Source: Rhodanobacter thiooxydans
GTDB taxonomy: Bacteria > Pseudomonadota > Gammaproteobacteria > Xanthomonadales > Rhodanobacteraceae
Assembly (NCBI RefSeq): GCF_021545845.1
Contig: NZ_CP088923.1
Coordinates: forward strand, 3,782,001-3,846,000
Direction of reading: 5' to 3'
DNA length: 64,000 nt
How positions within the stretch are numbered: position 1 is the stretch's first letter; the number at the start of each line of letters is the position of its first letter. The notes under the pieces are model-generated. The model worked only from the letters and a program-made list of their open reading frames with translations. It was not told the origin of the DNA and searched no databases. The position numbers were made by a program, and so were the translations under genes. Below are positions 63,605-64,000 of this stretch, one piece after another.

Positions 63605-64000
63605 TCATTCCTCCGATGAGTTCCCAAACGAGATCAGCACCAGGGGCGCGTCTGTCAAAGCGACTAGCTTTACGCCATTTAATGGGCGGACGGTCGCGCG
63701 GTTAGCGGGATCGAATATCAACCTCACCTCGTCCTGATAGCCATCTTCAAGGCCGCTGACCAAAGCCAGGATGAAATCGTTGCCGCGCTCCTTGGCGCGC
63801 TCGTATTCGGCGTTGGACATTTCGATCGAACCCTGTGGCGCGCGGCCGGTCGCTTTCATCTCAACGAATGTCTTCCAATCGATTGCACCATCAGCACCTA
63901 CGCCATGCCGATTGCGGAAGTCAACCAGCAGTTCCTCCGCCGAGGTTTCCAACACTTGGCTTAGCAACTCCCAGCCGCGTTGTTCCAGATCGCGGTCGGT
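63605..64000 (-). CDS. C-terminal part of a protein with a DUF3883-like domain (5' end beyond window)
   Basis: 131 codons and the stop are visible; the frame is open to the right edge, so the start lies outside. The visible part reads EELLVDFRNRHGVGADGAID, WKTFVEMKATGRAP with an E-x-K pair as in PD-(D/E)XK nuclease-like folds, MSNAEYERAKERGNDFILAL, and ends PLVLISFGNSSEE. This resembles the C-terminal DUF3883 domain of large ATPase or sacsin-like proteins found in restriction and defence loci. The DNA is less GC-rich than its neighbours, hinting at transfer. Exact family cannot be fixed from the visible end. Confidence 0.6.
   Translation of the reverse strand, partial: TDRDLEQRGWELLSQVLETSAEELLVDFRNRHGVGADGAIDWKTFVEMKATGRAPQGSIEMSNAEYERAKERGNDFILALVSGLEDGYQDEVRLIFDPANRATVRPLNGVKLVALTDAPLVLISFGNSSEE

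Overview
The window is high-GC DNA (GC-rich throughout, third positions mostly G or C) whose gene content fits a gammaproteobacterium of the Xanthomonadales/Lysobacterales, most likely the Rhodanobacteraceae (Rhodanobacter/Dyella-like). Supporting points are the tyrosine/tryptophan catabolic dioxygenases, tandem POT peptide transporters, a two-subunit pyruvate dehydrogenase E1 with a lone E2, a TrpRS with a C-terminal extension, many TonB/iron functions, and families of GATTCGGGATTCG-type and GTAGGAGCCCGCTCGC-type palindromic repeats. The assignment is an inference from content, not from a database match.

Region 1 (1-13.2 kb, almost all minus strand): homogentisate route of Phe/Tyr breakdown (hppD-hmgA-fumarylacetoacetase, the last cut by the left edge), divergent from a MarR regulator with a palindromic candidate operator between them; aconitase acnA; sdhB-sdhC-sdhD without an adjacent sdhA; two tandem POT-family peptide transporters; tryptophan 2,3-dioxygenase. 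Together these take up peptides, degrade aromatic amino acids and feed fumarate and acetoacetate into the TCA cycle.

Region 2 (13.3-18.2 kb, minus): a P19/FTR1-type iron uptake operon (P19, an outer-membrane porin, cupredoxin, FTR1 permease, membrane ferredoxin) behind a Fur-box-like site. Region 3 (18.4-22.1 kb, plus): pyruvate (or branched-chain 2-oxoacid) dehydrogenase E1 alpha, E1 beta and E2, ending in a clear intrinsic terminator and nested palindromic repeats. Region 4 (22.1-34.4 kb): mixed housekeeping genes (YgjP-like peptidase, MgtC/DUF4010 membrane protein, trpS, a YegP-like protein, arginase, tRNA-Thr(UGU), SPOR protein, coaX, birA, mtfA) and a decayed DUF5916 gene.

Region 5 (34.4-43.8 kb): PepSY-phoP-phoQ signalling operon, dusA, ferredoxin-NADP reductase, DUF456, a DUF885 lipoprotein/peptidase-like protein, then a run of five back-to-back perfect hairpins abutting an intact IS5-family (IS1031-like) insertion sequence, then TfoX-domain and hemolysin III genes. 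Region 6 (44-47.2 kb): a TonB-dependent siderophore receptor with a Fur-like site and a tonB gene. Region 7 (47.3-63.4 kb): cysteine-dioxygenase-like protein with an FAD/NAD(P) partner, cardiolipin synthase, esterase, nicotinamidase, PIN toxin-like protein, HAD hydrolase, YciI, TrmO, an unusual HMA-like protein, two L,D-transpeptidases, periplasmic trehalase, an EEP-family hydrolase, and several repeat elements.

The right edge (63.5-64 kb) has visibly lower GC and holds the 3' end of a gene with a DUF3883-like C-terminal domain; this could be the border of an accessory or defence island lying mostly outside the window. The most unusual sequence-level signals are the five-hairpin array at 41460-41600, the sdhBCD set lacking sdhA, the porin inside the FTR1 operon, the orphan intrinsic terminator at 56650, and the right-edge gene.
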